From Litsea cubeba (taxonomy: Eukaryota; Streptophyta; Magnoliopsida; Laurales; Lauraceae), in contig CM022944.1 in assembly GCA_012931725.1 (NCBI GenBank), positions 38,166,094 to 38,230,093 of the forward strand: 64,000 nt of DNA, read 5' to 3'. Positions within the stretch are counted from its first letter, which is position 1, and the number at the start of each line of letters is the position of its first letter. The notes beneath the pieces were generated by a model. The model made no database searches and was not told the origin of the DNA. It worked only from the letters and a program-made list of their open reading frames with translations. The position numbers were made by a program, and so were the translations under genes. This document shows positions 1 through 12,100 of this stretch, piece after piece.

Positions 1-588
1 CTCACAAACCCCACCTTGCTGCTGCTTTGCGCATACTCCGCTATGTTAGAGGCACTCTTACTCATGGTCTCTTCTATCCTTCTGATACTTCTCTATGCTT
101 ATCAGCATATGCCGATGCCGACTAGGTTGGTTGCCCTGATTCTCGGCGATCTACCACTGCTTGGTGTATGTTTCTTGACGACTCTCTGATTTCGTGGAAG
201 TGCAAAGAGCAAACCATTGTGTCCAAGTCTTCCGCTGAGGCCGAATATCGGGCAATGTCGTCGACAAGTGCTGAAATCATCTGGCTCCACCATCTTCTCT
301 GCGAATTCGGTGTCAATGTTGGTCGTTCTACACCTCTTCATGGGGACAATACCAGTGCTACCAGAATTGCTAATAATCCAATCGTTCATGAGCGGACAAA
401 GCACATTGAGATTGATTGTCACTTCATCCATCAGCATGTTGTCACTGAGAAGATAACCTTGCCTCATGTCTCTACTCATGACCAGTTGACGGATATCTTC
501 ACCAAAGCACTTCCCAAACCACGCCATCATGAACTCACTCGCAAATTGCTGATTTTTGCATTGCCACATCAATTTGAGGGGGAGTGTA
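1..588 (+). pseudogene. Ty1/copia pol fragment A (RNase H end)
   Basis: This is the 3' end of a copia polyprotein, cut by the window edge. The plus strand reads a copia RNase H region: an ALRILRYVRGTL-like stretch at the start, YADADW around 105-120, SWKCKEQTIVSKSSAEAEYRAMSS around 195-265, HGDNTSATRIANNP around 340-380, HIEIDCHFI around 400-430, and the terminal DIFTKALPKPRH signature near 495-530. It stops at 594-596 just after a purine-rich PPT (gagggggag, about 580-588). One codon disruption lies near 155-165, where RRSTTG should read cleanly. The same region recurs at 1325-1912. It lies in intron 8 of the capping-enzyme gene, in the opposite orientation to that gene. Confidence 0.9.
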
Positions 589-884
589 AAAGATAGTGTG
601 ATAATGTGGCTTAGGCCCATGGTCCGGTCCCGCCCATCAAGGCCCATATGCAGTTGTATATAAAATCCCACACGTGGGATTCAGTCTGTAATTATGTTGC
701 TGATTTCTCTCAGTACTTCCTGATAGACTAGGAGATTGATTTACTTCTGATTCTGATTGTATTAATTGATGTGTAAATCCCTTGATTAGGATATAATGAT
801 ATTATAAATAGATAGACGATCCTCTATTGAGGTATCAAGTTTTCTCTCCAAAACCCTCGTCTCTTCATTCCTTCTCTTATTTCA
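589..884 (+). repeat. Copia LTR A
   Basis: This stretch directly follows the PPT of fragment A and starts TGTAAAAG. It shares blocks with the sequence after the second copia fragment: aggcccat, the tgggattc/tgggattg blocks, and gatcctctat followed by an atcaa-t-tttcctccaaa block. The right edge is set by the start of reverse-transcriptase coding sequence at about 885, so it may be truncated. Confidence 0.65.
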
Positions 885-1911
885 TATCATTTCACCCTCT
901 TCCTCAGATGGACTCCGAAGGGGTACACATTTCTTTTGGTTTATGTTGATGATATGATTATCAGTGGCAATGATTTTGCTAGCATTACTTCCCTCAAACA
1001 TCATCTTACTCGCCATTTCCGAATGAAAGATCTTTGTCCTCTCACTTGCTTCCTCAGGCTTGAGTTTATTCGTAACAAATCGGGCATTCGGGTTCATCAA
1101 TGCAAGTATGCAACAGATTTGGTTACTTCGGCTAGACTTGATGAGGCTAGCATCTTTGCTACTCCTATGGAATTGAACAATAAAATCAATACGGATGATG
1201 GCTCTCCCCTGGCTGATCCTTGCATTTTCCGGCGAACTGTGGGTAGTCTGCTCTACGTGACTATGACCAGACTAGATATTTCTCATGCGGTTCATACTGT
1301 TAGTCAGTTTGTTAGCAATCCACACACGCCTCATCTTACTGCTGCCTTGCGCATACTCCGGTATGTTAAAGGCACTCTTAATCATGGTCTTTTCTACTCT
1401 TCTGGTGCTTCTCTACACTTAACCGCTTATGCTGACGCGGACTGGGCCGGCTGTCCGGATACACGGAGATCTACCACTGGCTAGTGCATGTTTCTTGGGG
1501 AATCTCTGATTTCCTGGAAGTGTAAGAAGCAAACCACAGTTTCGAAATCTTCTGCCAAAATATCGAGCCATGTCGTCTGCTAGTGCTGAAATAATTTGGC
1601 TACGACGTCTTCTTTGTGAATTGGGTATGCTTATTGGCACTTCTACACCTCTGTATGGGGACAATACCAGTGCCACCCGAATCGCAAACAATCCGGTCTT
1701 CCATGAAAAGACAAAGCACATTGAGATTGATTGTCATTTCATTCGTCAGCATGTTGTTACTAAGAAGATCACTTTGCCTCATGTTTCTATCCATCATCAG
1801 TTGGCATATATATTCACAAAAGCTCTTCCTAAACCTCGGCATGATGATCTTACTAGCAAATTAACGTTTCGTGTCTTCCCACATCAATTTGAGGGGGAGC
1901 GTAGAAGATAA
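885..1911 (+). pseudogene. Ty1/copia pol fragment B (RT to RNase H)
   Basis: The fragment reads from the second half of the copia reverse transcriptase through RNase H. LFLRWTPKGYTFLL leads into the RT catalytic box YVDDMIISG (about 938-966). Then come a DLCPLTCFLRLEF-like segment, GSLLYVTMTRLDISHAV (about 1240-1290), YADADWAGCPDTRRSTTG (about 1425-1482), SSASAEIIWLRRLLCELG (about 1572-1625) and IFTKALPKPRH (about 1810-1845). The copy is dead: an in-frame TAG at 1483-1485 falls inside the RNase H, and a small deletion near 1553-1560 removes part of the SSAEAEYRAM motif and shifts frame. Gag, integrase and the first half of RT are missing. It abuts LTR A directly, with no PBS between them, so it is not an intact tandem element. 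Confidence 0.9.
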
Positions 1912-2170
1912 CTCATAACATAAAAGGCCCATCTAGGCCCAAGTAGAATGTCCCAAGTGTGGGATTGTATGTTCAACGTGTGGGATTGTATTGAGTAATA
2001 TCTCATAGATTTACTTCCTCGTAAAATGATTTACATTCTTTATTCTTTATGATCTGATTGTAATTACACATGTAACTAGGGTTAATATTCTTTATAAAAT
2101 GGTTGGTCGATCCTCTATCAAGGAATCAACTTTTCCTCCAAACCTCATTATGCTCTTTGCATTGTAACAC
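1912..2170 (+). repeat. Copia LTR B
   Basis: This is the sequence after the PPT (gagggggag, ending about 1899) of fragment B. It shares the LTR A blocks in the same order and ends near ctctttgcattgtaacaca, a plausible TG..CA-type terminus. The match to LTR A is clearly imperfect, so the two copies are old. Confidence 0.6.
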
Positions 2171-2916
2171 ACATTACCCCGTTGATCTTGTTCCTTCGGG
2201 TACTTGGGTCCCCGTTGGCTTGTGCTACCTGGTGGTTAGGAGGTTATGTTGAGATGAGACCTTGATCGGCAGTATTGACTATATCAGGACCTTGTAATTG
2301 CATGTATCTCTTATGTGTGTGAATTTATTTAAATTATTTGTGCTCTTATTTTTAATATGATGTGATGTGTAAATAGAGTTGTATGTTTATTCACTCAATT
2401 GTACTTGACTCTTAGATTGACCGTTCCAAGCAACTGGGATTTAGAGACCGAGGAATAATGTGATGACCAAGAGATAGGCTTCAGAATGCGCACTTGAGCA
2501 ATAGAGTCAGCTAGAGATGATGGAACCTAGTATTCCATTTGATCTTAGTAGTTGTTGGACATTATAAAATTGAGGACAGTTGTTTTGTTTAGTTGCATAA
2601 TTTGAATTCAGACTTTAAATTATATTCAAATTTAGTTTACAGGATTGCCCTAAATTATTATCAGAATATTTTGATTTAACTTATGAATGTGATGAGATGC
2701 TATAAGCCTCGATGCGGAATTTGAAGGGCCATAGGTTCTGTGTCATGACATTATGATTCCAGACATAATGTCATTTAGAATTGCCATATATATTTTCTGT
2801 AACAAGCAATAATATATGAGTTAGAAACAGTTAACCTTCTCACCAAACAAGAGTGAGAAAAAGATAATAAACGACTTCCGTATGAGGAGGAAAACAGATT
2901 GAGTTATTGATCCTAC
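2171..2916. other. Rest of capping-enzyme intron 8 seen in the window
   Basis: This is AT-rich sequence with no coding segment that I can support. I looked on the minus strand for the next capping-enzyme exon, the start of the guanylyltransferase domain expected after MPT, and did not find it here. Confidence 0.6.
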
Positions 2917-3033
2917 TGTTGGCATTTTAAGTGAAAACAAGCAGAATTGCCGCATAGCATCTTGCTGATCATAAGGTATTGCATCCCCCAAAACATCATC
3001 AATGGACATCACTTCATTCTCCATATCCTTCTC
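2917..3033 (-). CDS. Capping enzyme exon 8
   Basis: 117 bp, 39 codons, phase 0, with acceptor tgtttgcag and donor GTAGGATC. It encodes EKDMENEVMSIDDVLGDAIP and then DQQDAMRQFC, the linker between triphosphatase and guanylyltransferase. It is the last exon found. The next should begin the guanylyltransferase domain and lies outside or is lost. Confidence 0.88.
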
Positions 3034-6000
3034 CTGCAAACATGAAAATACTTTCTATTACAGAGGAATAGGCACCACAAAATCATATGAATATTTGTCA
3101 GAGCACAATGATGCCAAATTGATTCCTCTTGGGACTGCTTTTACAAACTGTTCTTAGTTACAACTTAATTATAACCATATAGTAATACCAATATAACTTG
3201 CAACACGTTCAAGCTTAATAAAAGATGACAAATGTGTTTCGGTTGATAAATTTCCTAATATAGCTTCATAATTATGGAGTTTATTAGATATTTCATTAAG
3301 TTATAAAGAATATAACAGATGTGATTCCTCATAAGGCATGCCAAGATATAAAAACTAGCAACACCTCGTGCCACTGTAAAGAGCAACTAATCATTTCATA
3401 CCATCCAAAGATACCTACATGCAAAGGATCTGCAATACCACCATCATCCTCATCCTGCATGGCTTCACCATTAAGATCAAGATCAGAAGATCTTTTCCAC
3501 TCAGGAGTTGGGGGGCAAGTAATTGTTTCAGGGCCTTTCTTCATGATAAAACTTGTACAATGCATCAATGTAATCATCCTTGTAGATTCCAGGAGGCCGT
3601 GCCTCAGCAAATACTTGCAGTGCCTGCCAATAGACAAAGCAGATAGCATACAATAAATACAGTGTTTATTTAGCTAATAGTAACAGTTGGGGTGGTAGGG
3701 AAACAATGCGTACTTCACTGACGGAAACGGGTTGCGAACGCATAAGAAAATGAATTATCATGAAACCCGTACGATTGTGTCCATGTGTACAATGTACTAG
3801 AACATACTTCTTTGAGTGCCTCTGGCGGGAGAAGTATTGCAGGACCTGAAATAAAATGGTAAAAAGATTTTTTTAAAAAATGAGAAATAGAATCCTTGCA
3901 AGTGTTTGCCCATAGGAAAAAACAAACTTCAACATTACATATAATGCATGAAAAATATATATAATATTCACAAATTAACAATGCCAGACTAATGGAATAA
4001 GGATTTGTTAAGGATAATATGCACAAAATGCAGAAATTGCTCCTGTGGGAGTCCACATGTAGTGGAATGCATGAAACCGAACCTCCTTACTTCTTGCCGA
4101 GGGCCCCACTCTGCATTAAAGGCACATGTCACATTTCAGTTCACGCACAGCGTGTCTTTTGGATGCCCGCAATAGAAAGTTTCTTGCACAAAATAGGTTT
4201 CTTATGTCAAATGGAAACTGAATGACACGGCTAAAATCAAAACAAGCCCTTATCCAACTTGATGCAAACCGGCCATATGATATCAGAAGACATACTCTAT
4301 ATTTTTTTTTTCTTTTTTTAGTAACTCAATGATGCTATCAAATAATAATAATAATAATAACTCAACAATTCTATCTTGGTGCACATGGCACATGGGGGGC
4401 AATGTAAAGCGTTCCAGTGTCATCCAGTGCTTCTAATCACATCAATTAGGGATCTTATTATTAGAAAAGTGTGATTTTATGAGTAGGATGATTGATTGAG
4501 TGGAATTCTCTAGAGAACTCTATATGTATCAGTCGACTGTGGCTTGAAAACACAGTTGACGATTAACAAACAGTGAATAAATTCAAATCTTATGTGTTTT
4601 TCCTTCATGGTTTGCTTCTCTCATTAATATTTCAATGATGTGTGGTGTGATCCTCAAGAACTAGCATATTTGAGTGGATCAACCTCTGTTTTCCTCATAT
4701 ATTTTCAAGTACAAAGAAGGATCAATCACTGTGCAATGCTATACTAGTACAAATTAGTATTAAGACAGCTTGCATACTGTCTCGGGTTCTGTTTGAGCCA
4801 TGACTACATCAATGGCAGAAGGTCTACTACAAGATACTGTACACTTGTTGGAGGTAATCTTGTTACATGGAAAAGTAAGAAGCACCATGTGATTGCTAGG
4901 TCAAGTGCTGAAGTAAAATACAAAGCTATTGCCAATGGAACATGTGAAGCCTTGAGGCTACAATCACTCTTGAAGGAGCTTGGCATGAATGTGGCTATAT
5001 GGTGATAATCGGGGAGTGCTGATTTCATGAACAAAGCAAACATATTGAACTAGACTGCCATTTTATACAGGAAAAGATTCTCTCAAATATTATAACTGTT
5101 GAATTTGTTTGATCAGAAAATCAGCTAGAAGATGTCTTTACCATGTCTCTTGATAGGAAAATGTCATGTGCTATTCTTTGAAAGCTAGGAATGAATAATA
5201 TCTTCAGGCTAGCTTGGGGGTGAGTCCTGGGAATCTAATGAAAATGGTCCCACTTTTGTTTTATGTAAGGGGCCATAAGGGTTAGGAGTCCATTTACAAT
5301 TAAGATTTACAAGTCGGAGGTGCACTAGAAATGAAAGTTCATTTGTATTGTTATTATATTTACATACTTCATATAAAAGGGCGTGGGTGTGTAATACACC
5401 CAAATCTCCCTTTGTCTTTTTTTTTTCTTTCTTTTTTTTCAAATGCCAAATCTCTGTCTTTCCATCCATACGAACTCTTTCTCACCCCTTCTCCTCTTCT
5501 CCTTCAAAAATCCGTAGATCACTCAACTTTCTTCCTTTCTTAAAAAAACAATTTTCCATAAAATTAAATTTCATAATTTAATTAGGGTTTTTATGCAAAG
5601 AACTATATTTCTTCTATTTTAAAACATTTCAAAATTAGTCAAATCATTACTTCTTACATTCCTTTCTATCACTTATACTGTTGAAAAATAAGAACGGGTA
5701 ATCAAATTATACGAATAATGGCTAAGAATAGTAGAATACGCAAAAATTGTAGCCTACAAGTATCATTTCACTATCAAGTAGCAATCTCATCATTGTATCC
5801 TTCAGATATAGGTGCATTAGAGATATACAAGTATCGAGGTATCATAGATGGAACAAAGTAACTCAATCTAAATGTTTCTCAGGGTTATCAGAACACATGA
5901 ATCCTCCCCTATCAAAAGCATAAACCCTGAGTTCCTTGCAAAATGAATTACAGAAACCCTGTTTACATATGCAAGTCCTTCGTTCAAAGGAGCTTAGGGC

Positions 6001-6061
6001 AGAAGTGTAACACAATTTTGCAATAATCCTCATGCAATAGTTGGAGCTCCTATTGATCAGA

Positions 6062-6131
<70 letters not shown>

Positions 6132-9100
6132 TCCTATAGCAATCTTAAAATCGAGTTCAACCAGATTTGATATTTGAGTTGCCTAAAGGGGTAGGAACAT
6201 AGATAAAATCAAACTCAACATATAATGAAATGTGTCCTAAAGGACCAAGAATGAATCTAGTCATTAAAATAAGAAAAAGACCTCGTAGACAAAAATATTT
6301 ACAGACTCGTTATCAGGCACTGCATCCCGTCCCTTGCAAGGGATCTGCAAGAAAAGAAACCAAGTTTCGAAGGTCAAAAACAACAATGATGATACAATCC
6401 TCTTTTCAAAAAGGAGGTTATAGATCCATCTGAATCTCACCTTGACATGCTTAATACCTTGTTTCTTCCAATCTGATGGTGGATAATATCGTGTGGTGTT
6501 TGTTAGGTCAATCACCATACCAAGCTGAAAAGGACAACCAACAAAGACACCAAGTTTGTAAAACTGAAAATGTTCAAATTGTGAGAATAACAATTATAGT
6601 GCATTAGTCATGCTTTAATATCATGTGCCATTGAATAGAAGGAATTCATAATACGTTGGTAACACCTTGGTATTACGTTAGTACTCTCCAATTAGAAGAA
6701 GAGATGTGTCTCAACTCTCAACAATATCAGATAGCCTCCTATTCTCTCCAGGGTACTTGATTAACTTATACTATTCCATGATTCCATGAATGCCAAACAA
6801 GGGATGAGATTTCTCTAGCAAAGTCAGGAGTGAAGAGGAATGAATTATTTGTGTCTAATATTTTAGACTTTGGGTTCTCGTGCAGGGTTTTTCTTTGAAC
6901 ATGTGGATCTTAACAGTATACATATCTTGTACATTTAGGTCCTCTGTGCCACATTAATGTAATTTTTGTTACAGATCCATTGTCTCACACACACACAGAG
7001 GAGAGAGAGAGAGAGAGAGAGTTCAATAAGTCATTCAATCCAAACTTCAATACTTTCTAAGTAGAATCTTTGGTCTGATTATCAACCCAATGAGCAACCC
7101 TCTGAAGAGTACATAGGACACAACAATGACACATTTTTCCTTACCAATAACAGATAGATAACATAATTTCATTAGTTAACTTTATAGTCAGTGTCAAAAA
7201 GATACAAGAATCAGTAAAGATACATACAGAAATAGTACAGCAATGTACACTTCATAATAGTGTTTGGAGAATACTCTTCCCACAATTTTAACTCATCTAA
7301 CACTCCCTTACCAATGTGTCATACATTGAGTTTCTGTCTCTTTGTATATAACTATATAAGTACCTAGTATTTGTGGTCCACAAGAACAACCCCACTTCAT
7401 CAAATATAAATTGACCAAAGTTCTCTCATCTTTTTATCAGAAGATGTACACATCCTTTTTTTTTTCTTCTTTTTTCTTTTTTTTTTTTTGCACAATCCAT
7501 ATACTTAGCATCTTAGGTCTAAATATTCAATAACAACCTGATCTTACAGAGCCAATGATAATAAAATCAGATTGAAGACAAACACTATTTCCTATTTTAG
7601 TACAACTTTAAAATGGGCATAACGACCAACAGATATACAATACGCATCAACGTGCAATTGTGTTCTCAGAGAAATTTAAGAGAATGGGATTTGTGCAATG
7701 TAATTTAGTTATCGGGAAAAACAAATACAAAGTCTCTGATCATAATCTGTAAGCAGGGAAAAAGGATTTTGCAGTAAATTCACAGAATTTATCAATGAAA
7801 TAATAGAACTTTTCCTTATCCATAACCAATCAAGTTCTAACCCGCTTGTACAACAGAAGCAGATGACTCGAGCTACGATGTATACTCTTGTATGTTGTGA
7901 TTTTTCTTTTCTCCTTTTTTTTTTCTTTTTGGTTTGGGGAGCGGGGAAAGGGAGGCAGTATTCTATCTTCCCAGTTTCAGCTGATATGGTTGAGAAAACA
8001 GATCAAGGAAAGCAAACTATAGGAACCACACAAATTGAGTTATCAGAAGATTGCATAGGTTGACGGGTACTCTATACACGATGTGTAGCAGTTGTATGGC
8101 TCAATCTGGCAACATAGAGGTGCAGTGGAAACTCAATTTTGAACTTCTCCAAGAAATATGCAGTCGATGTGGAATGAGACTTCATAAACATATGTCGCAT
8201 GATAATATATTTTTTCAAAAGTGATATCACCATTTCCTAAATAATATCCCCAGCTAACAGGGGTTCGCCATGTTCCACTTTCCTCAAAGTAGACTAGAAA
8301 CATGGTTTGGAAGTTCTTTATAACCAACTAACAGTCTGACGCAACCTACTCCTTTCTCTGGGCTAAGGACGGGCATATGTTGTGGCACGACTCATGGCAG
8401 AGAAAAAACTGAAGCAGGACAGTAGACATATAAAGTGGGGTGCTGCAGGGTCCTTCACAACACTCAGCACATAGGCTTTCAAATAAAAGGCCATTGACAA
8501 GGGACCGGAGGAAGTAGATATCCCTAAAGCAGTCATATGAATCGATTAGATCCATTGAAAGGGACCAACAAAAGGGACTGCCAAGAAGTGACCATCAAAA
8601 AGGGACCACCACGCCTCCATTCATTGCAATGTTTCTCAAAGAGAGGTCATTGAGAACGGACTCCTAAATGATCTCTTCAAATATGTTCATCAGCGTCACT
8701 GATCAGAAGACAAGGCATTTTTGCAACCATAAAAGAGTCAGAATATAAGGCATTTATTGTTGAATCTTATTGGGTAGGCTCCTGGGGTATAATGCCCATA
8801 TACTTGGGTCTGGCTCCTCTTTCGAGCTTTGTGTGTTACAGTAATCTTTTTGTAATCTACTTTTCTCTAATAAAGTTATCTGTTACCGATCAAAAAAAAA
8901 TTTAATGAAAGGAGGGGACTTTTAGTTTAACAAGTAGATCTATTTCCTTGGAGGTGGGAAATCAACCTTCTCCCATTTTGGGTTAGGTTTGGAGTATTCT
9001 TTATAGATTTTATTTTCATATTATAGTAGATTGGTCGTTGTCTTACCTATTTATTTCACTTTAAAAATGTAATCAATGTTTAATTTTAGAATCTATTGAG

Positions 9101-12100
9101 AATTGAGATCTTCAAAAAATACGAAAAAGTTCATATCAGAATCTGTTATATTCGTAAGGGATTGTCAAAAAACAGAAACACTATAATATTTCAATTTTCC
9201 AATATCTTTTTCTATGCTAAGAAAATCTGACAACATTATTATATATAGATATTTAATTCTGCATGCGTCCAAACAGGTAAGATGTTAACAATATAAATAT
9301 AACAGTAGTGTAACAAACGATAGTATACATGGAACAAATACTGTGACCTCGACAGTTATAACACCAATCTTCTAACTTCTTGCTTAAATGATGACGATGA
9401 TTAACGTCGAAATGGTTAACCCATTTCTCTTTTTTTTCCCCACATTTACTGGCAGTGATGTGGGTGGGAGGGTGGTTGAAATGGCAACTGATTACTGTAT
9501 TAGGAAGATGTCATAACATAAATGCATGCCAAAAAGGTAACAGCCATCAAACAACACCAATTAAAAATCATTTGCCCTTATCAACCAGTAATGATAACAC
9601 CAGATTATTCACCAAACCAGCACATAGCGCAATGAAAAGGACACTCCCATAAAGAGAGTAGTCCAGGGATTGAAGAACTTGAGGGCCAAGTGCTAACTCC
9701 CAAAAAAAGCACAACACCATTCCGTCCAGTCAGAAATCAAAATTCTCGCAAACTCTTATGTGGATATCACCCACTTGAAAGTCTTTGCTTGTGCCTTACT
9801 ATAAACAATGTACTGCATACCAAGCTCATTCTTGAAAAGTTGTTTGCTCCTTTATGACCAAATCAACCACAAATAGCAACAAAGGAGCAAGCTCCTCAAT
9901 ATGGACCAGCAGCAAGAGAGAAAACCAAGCACCCAACTCCAGAGATTTCACTGTCAGGCAAAACCAAGTGCATCCAATTCATAGTGAAGTGCTTGCAGCT
10001 CTTTAAATAATTAATTGTTTAAATTCTATCTAAAGCTTCCATCCAGCAAAACGTTATGAGCCTCAGAGGAGCCCTAAATTTTTACAGAAAAAGAGCCCAT
10101 CAGAGCCTTTCCCCCGATCATTAAGTGGCAGTAAAAGGACTTAAACAGAAAGATAACCTTTGATGTATGGGCCCCAGAAATAATAACCACCTTCAATGTC
10201 TAGGATAAAACTCCTTGAATAAGATCCAACAGCTCAGCTAATGAGAGAATTAAGGCCACAATGCTCCGCCCTAACAAAAGTACAGAACCCACACAACTAA
10301 TCCTCTCAGCTGATACAAATAGATGTACCACTTGTATAAAGGAAATATAAACCATAAGCCAACACCCCTTATCCACACCATAAACGATAAGCCAACTTTC
10401 GAAGACCTCATCACTCATTTGGCTTCAAACTGAGACATCACACACGCACAAGCACAATTAGATGGACCAACCCCATCCAAGTGGGACCCACACAGAAGTC
10501 CCCTGTGGGACATCCTGTAAAAGGGGGAAAAAGGCCCTATTTACATCCCAGCTTGCGGGACCCACAATCCTACTCCATTTTCCCTCCTCCCTTCCAGGAA
10601 AAAAAAAAAAGCAATAATAGTAATAACATACAAATAAATGAGTCACCAACAGAGCAAATTTGACCCTGCTTGGAACTATAACCACCATTGGATTTATCAA
10701 AAAAGAAAATGTATATAAAGAATTCATTAAACTTTTAGGCCTATAAATCAAGGGTTAGGACTTTAACTTTTAAGAGGAGCCTATTTTCTGAAGGTCCATC
10801 AACCACGATCAAGGCTCCCCCACCACCATCCATAAAACACCCCTACTATATATAGAGAGGAATTCTACAAACTGCCCCTCCATAACAACCAATGAAAAAC
10901 ACCCGTTATTTATTATGGGAGGAAACAAAGAGAGGAAAAGAAGGAGCCATGTCTAAGCCCTTTAAGCCATGAGCCATGCAAGTGGATAATTACATTCCCA
11001 CAGAGTATTATACAAAAAAAATTTCTTTCTGACATCTATTTCTCTCACTAGCTTACAAGAGGCCCCACAATGGATTTTTAACATCGCCATGGAAGATGCT
11101 ATAAATTCATTTATGGGTAACTTCTGGGCCCTTTAAAGGTTATCTTACTGGCTTCGCCCATTAATAATTTTTTAGTAATTTGAGTTTCATGAAAGGACGC
11201 CACTTATGAATTTTTAACAAAGGCATGAAATCAATGCTATAAATCCATTTTTAGAGTATTGGTGTCTATTTATTTGGACTTGGAAAGCCTTCCATTTAAG
11301 GAGGAGGAAGAATAGGGAAGATAAATAGTCACTCATTAGTTGAAAGGAGAAGAATAGAAAGTTGTGTGAGTCATTTAAAGGGGGAGGAAAAGAAGGAAAC
11401 CAACTGTCATTATCCTTTATTACAAACTCCACGTCATCTCTATCTTATTCGTTCCACAAGGGGGCATTTTTGCATTACGAAACACTCGGCGCTCTTCGTA
11501 TATACATATAGATCGGGCTCCCCTCACCTAAACACCGCTGCTCGCGATAAGGTGAGCACCGTTTCTTGTGGTGCCCACCTACGGACCCAAACCACCCCCC
11601 ACCCAAAAAAAAAACCAATCAACACCTAAATCTGCATGGAGACGGAGGCTCGAATCATCATCCCACCCACTTGATCAATGGCTAACAAGTTTTCAACATC
11701 CAAAACGAGTACACAGTCGGTCCAACGGTCCAGTCCATTCAGATGGATGTCAAACCAAGGATCAGTGACCATCAGAAGAGGGAGGGGGTCCCTGTTTTAT
11801 GGTCCACTCAAATGGATCATCAGGTGGGCCCCACTAAGTATTTAGGCACGCGGAGCTCACCTTATCATGAGCACCGGTGACCTCACATGAAGCCTCTAAA
11901 ACCATTAAATTTTAGGACCATGGATCAAAGGGTTAGATGAACTAATGGAGTGTAAGTTTTGTCCATAGGTAGCTCTCATATAGATCTTTCCATCCAATGG
12001 ACTTCCATGTTCATAATGCACCCTGGTGGGCCCTACTCTAAGGGGACTTTTTAAGAGGATTTCTAGCACTGGAATTCTACAGAATGCCCCTTCCAAAAAG

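Noticed and set aside
2821..3039. Reading exon 8 through to the stop at 2821 as the true protein end
   Set aside because: After MPT the sequence is a good GT donor and the following residues are hydrophobic noise unlike the family.
3329..3649. 106-codon minus-strand open frame as a small stand-alone protein
   Set aside because: It is the second-frame part of capping-enzyme exon 7 plus flanking intron; the splice sites and homology explain it.
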